DNA of 43,325 nt, taken from assembly GCA_959600635.1 (NCBI GenBank), contig CAUGMN010000012.1, positions 1 through 43,325 on the forward strand. Reading direction: 5' to 3'. Source of the stretch: QAMX01 sp003149835 (GTDB lineage Bacteria > Bacillota > Clostridia > Oscillospirales > QAMX01). Below the pieces are notes generated by a model. It worked only from the letters and a program-made list of their open reading frames with translations. It was not told the DNA's origin and searched no databases. Each line of letters opens with the position of its first letter. Positions within the stretch are counted from its first letter, which is position 1. This document shows, piece after piece, positions 41,512 through 43,325 of this stretch. The position numbers and the translations under genes are program-made.

Positions 41512-42276
41512 ATGAAAATTTCGATCAGCGCAACAGCATCTGAGATGGGACGCCGTGCGGCCCGCGATGTGGCCGAACGTTTAAACCGGGCCATCGCCGA
41601 AAACGGCGGCGCCCGTCTGCTCTTATCGACCGGCGCGTCACAGTTTGAAATGTTTGAATCCCTGATTCAAGAGGATGTGGACTGGTCGCGCGTTGATATG
41701 TTTCACCTTGATGAATATATCGGCCTTCCGATCACGCATCCAGCCAGTTTTCGCAAATACCTGACCGATCGTTTTACCAGCCGCGTTCCGCTGCGCAGCG
41801 TTCATTTTGTCGAGGCCGAAGGCGATATCGGCGCAGCGCTGGCAAAGCTGAACGCTGAGATCAAAAAGGCGCCTATCGACGTCGGATTGATCGGCATCGG
41901 CGAAAACGGACACATCGCGTTCAACGACCCGCCTGCCGACTTTTTTACGCTCGATCCCTACATCGTTGTCAACCTGAACGATACCTGCAAAAGACAGCAG
42001 GTCGGAGAGGGCTGGTTTGCCACGCCCGCAGACGTGCCGGCTCAGGCGGTTTCTATGTCGGTCCATCACATCATGATGTGCCGTTCCGTGATTTCCGTTG
42101 TTCCCAAAGCCGTCAAGGCGGATGCGATTCGTAAAACCTTTTCCTCCCCGGTTTGCCCTGAGGTTCCGGCCACCATGCTGAAAATGCATCCCGACTGGAA
42201 TCTCTATCTGGAAACCGTCTCTGCGGCCGGAATCGACCGAGCGGCGCTTTCCGAATATATTACCGAACAAGAATAA
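41512..42276 (+). CDS. nagB: glucosamine-6-phosphate deaminase
   Basis: A 254-residue enzyme that converts glucosamine-6-phosphate to fructose-6-phosphate and ammonia. LLLSTGASQFEMFESL is the phosphate-binding segment, FHLDEYIGLP (about residues 64-73) the active-site DEY, and GLIGIGENGHIAFNDPP (about 125-141) the NagB catalytic loop. It is slightly shorter than E. coli NagB and may lack the allosteric site. It could act downstream of the GlcNAc-kinase-type protein at 16373, although no deacetylase is present in the window. A short ribosome binding site (AAAGGA) lies upstream of the ATG. Confidence 0.87.
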   Translation: MKISISATASEMGRRAARDVAERLNRAIAENGGARLLLSTGASQFEMFESLIQEDVDWSRVDMFHLDEYIGLPITHPASFRKYLTDRFTSRVPLRSVHFVEAEGDIGAALAKLNAEIKKAPIDVGLIGIGENGHIAFNDPPADFFTLDPYIVVNLNDTCKRQQVGEGWFATPADVPAQAVSMSVHHIMMCRSVISVVPKAVKADAIRKTFSSPVCPEVPATMLKMHPDWNLYLETVSAAGIDRAALSEYITEQE

Positions 42277-42277
42277 G

Positions 42278-42306
42278 AGCCTGCAAGGCTTGATTGTTTT
42301 TCTTAA
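42278..42306 (+). terminator. short hairpin terminator after nagB
   Basis: AGCCT (42278-42282), GCA, AGGCT (42286-42290), then TGATTGTTTTTCTT. The stem is short but the T-run is good. Confidence 0.5.
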
Positions 42307-42335
42307 ATCTATCATTTTTGGGAGAATCAGACGGG

Positions 42336-43088
42336 ATGAGTGGACTCAAACAAAATGATTATGGTCATTTGTGTACGGAAATGTATGAGCTTTTACATGA
42401 GAAAGCGCCGCAGGATGAACTGGAATTTTATCTTTCCTATGCGAAACCAGGCGCAAAAATTTTAGAACCGTTGTGCGGAAGCGGGCGTTTCCTGATTCCC
42501 TTTTTAGAAAGAGGATTCCGCATCAGCGGAATCGATTTGTCCGGCGAAATGTTAGAAAAGCTAAAACAAAAAGCGCCGCATGCGCAAGTTATTCAAGCTG
42601 ATATTACAAAATATACTTTCGAAGACAAATTCGACTATATCTTTATTCCATCCGGTTCGATTTCCTTATTCACAGACATGCATTTGTGTAAAACCGTTTT
42701 GCGCCGGTTGAAAGAATGGCTCCTGCCGGGCGGCCAATTGGTCTTTGCTGTGGATACCGTTGCCGATCAATGTCCGGATGCAAGCGAATACAAGGTATCG
42801 GTTTCGATCAAAACCAAAGAGGGATTTGATCTCATCTTAAAAAGCAAAAATGATTATGACGAAAAAAGTCAGACGCAATTTTCGCCAAGTCTTTATGAGC
42901 TGTATGACGGAACCGAGTTGCTGCAAAGCGAGCCTATGGATTTTCAAACACATCTGTATCGGTTCGGAGAGATGGAACAGTATCTAAAAGAAATTGGTTT
43001 TACAACCGTTATCACTTACTCCTCTTTTTCCAAAGAGATTGCTGTGGATGATCAATGCGAAATGTTTTTGTTTGAATGCAGCGTTTAG
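42336..43088 (+). CDS. class I SAM-dependent methyltransferase
   Basis: A 250-residue methyltransferase. Motif I is AKILEPLCGSGRFLIPFLERG (about residues 41-60), motif post-I ISGIDLSGEML (about 65-75), and DYIFIPSGSISLF the motif II region. A methyl acceptor cannot be inferred. The ATG at 42336 follows GGGAGAATCAGACGGG; the frame is open upstream without a site. The gene is visibly richer in A and T than its neighbours, especially at third codon positions, which suggests recent acquisition. Confidence 0.82.
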   Translation: MSGLKQNDYGHLCTEMYELLHEKAPQDELEFYLSYAKPGAKILEPLCGSGRFLIPFLERGFRISGIDLSGEMLEKLKQKAPHAQVIQADITKYTFEDKFDYIFIPSGSISLFTDMHLCKTVLRRLKEWLLPGGQLVFAVDTVADQCPDASEYKVSVSIKTKEGFDLILKSKNDYDEKSQTQFSPSLYELYDGTELLQSEPMDFQTHLYRFGEMEQYLKEIGFTTVITYSSFSKEIAVDDQCEMFLFECSV

Positions 43089-43181
43089 CGGATGAAAATA
43101 TTCTGTCTTGCTGACCATTGATCCGTGCAGGCAATGATGATGTTCAATTTCGGATACCAGAAAACAGCATAGCGGCATGTC

Positions 43182-43210
43182 TTGCTTTTCGGACCCAAAT
43201 AGCTTATAAT
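43182..43210 (+). promoter_or_regulatory. candidate promoter reading out of the right edge
   Basis: TTGCTT (43182-43187), a 17-base spacer, TATAAT (43205-43210). No gene start is visible in the remaining 115 bases. The region 43089-43325 is AT-rich and holds no supported gene. Confidence 0.4.
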
Positions 43211-43325
43211 ATAGGTATTGTCGTTTGGTTAACAGCCGTTCGGGATCGCTATGGAATTGCAAAAACGTGGCCTTTGATAGAATGGGGTTTATACATATTC
43301 TTGTATATCCGATGTTTGGTTGATA

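Noticed and set aside
42984..43325. Minus-strand frame open from the right edge to 42984
   Set aside because: It overlaps the methyltransferase gene by 105 bases and shows no known motif or internal start with a ribosome binding site; the plus-strand promoter at 43182 also argues against it. It could still be the tail of a gene beyond the edge.

Overview
The window comes from an endospore-forming, moderately GC-rich member of the Clostridia (Firmicutes). This rests on an alpha/beta small acid-soluble spore protein (25420-25617), the clostridial DUF1540 and DUF1836 families, a PadR/DUF1700/DUF4097 cluster, strong AGGAGG-type ribosome binding sites, TTG/GTG starts and sigma-A promoters with 17-bp spacers. 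Species cannot be fixed from the sequence. It looks like ordinary chromosome with one small mobile insertion and one AT-richer gene near the right edge.

Left part, minus strand (1-7000): a tripartite ABC efflux operon (lipoprotein adaptor, 958-residue FtsX-like permease, and the first 26 codons of the ATPase running off the edge), a large glycoside-hydrolase-like protein behind a consensus promoter, and a Cys-rich DUF1540 protein with a candidate forespore sigma-G promoter.

7397-20218, plus strand: a histidine phosphatase followed by a heterodimeric ABC exporter pair (one degenerate and one canonical ATP site); a DUF362 ferredoxin protein, lipoate-protein ligase, glycerol-1-phosphate dehydrogenase (AraM type) and NagD/AraL-type HAD phosphatase, which together suggest sn-glycerol-1-phosphate metabolism; a GlcNAc-kinase-type ATPase; then a DUF1836 regulator, NfeD-like protein and flotillin behind a promoter bracketed by two matching palindromes.

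20219-34485: mixed strands. NhaC antiporter, beta-propeller glycosidase-like protein, an unknown protein, a tandem OB-fold SSB-like protein, SASP, MFS transporter, ceramidase-like hydrolase, TtcA-like PP-loop protein, the PadR-DUF1700-DUF4097 operon, TrmB with an overlapping Cys-rich protein, GtrA, and a family 2 glycosyltransferase.

34445-38516, minus strand: ruvC, ruvA, ruvB, a nucleotidyltransferase gene, a 55-residue membrane protein and a QueG-like iron-sulfur protein. The nucleotidyltransferase gene is split by a 171-bp palindromic MITE-like element with 15-bp terminal inverted repeats and a 13-bp target duplication. Removing one 184-bp unit (element plus one repeat copy) restores the reading frame exactly. 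This is the strongest unexpected observation.

38765-43325, plus strand: a ComEC-like metallo-beta-lactamase lipoprotein with a DUF3006 partner, an AI-2E family permease, NagB, and an AT-richer methyltransferase. No rRNA, tRNA or CRISPR array was recognised. I did not find a clearly new multi-gene system; the best novelty candidates are the MITE insertion, the double-operator promoter of the flotillin cluster and the palindromic leader upstream of the ttcA-like gene.
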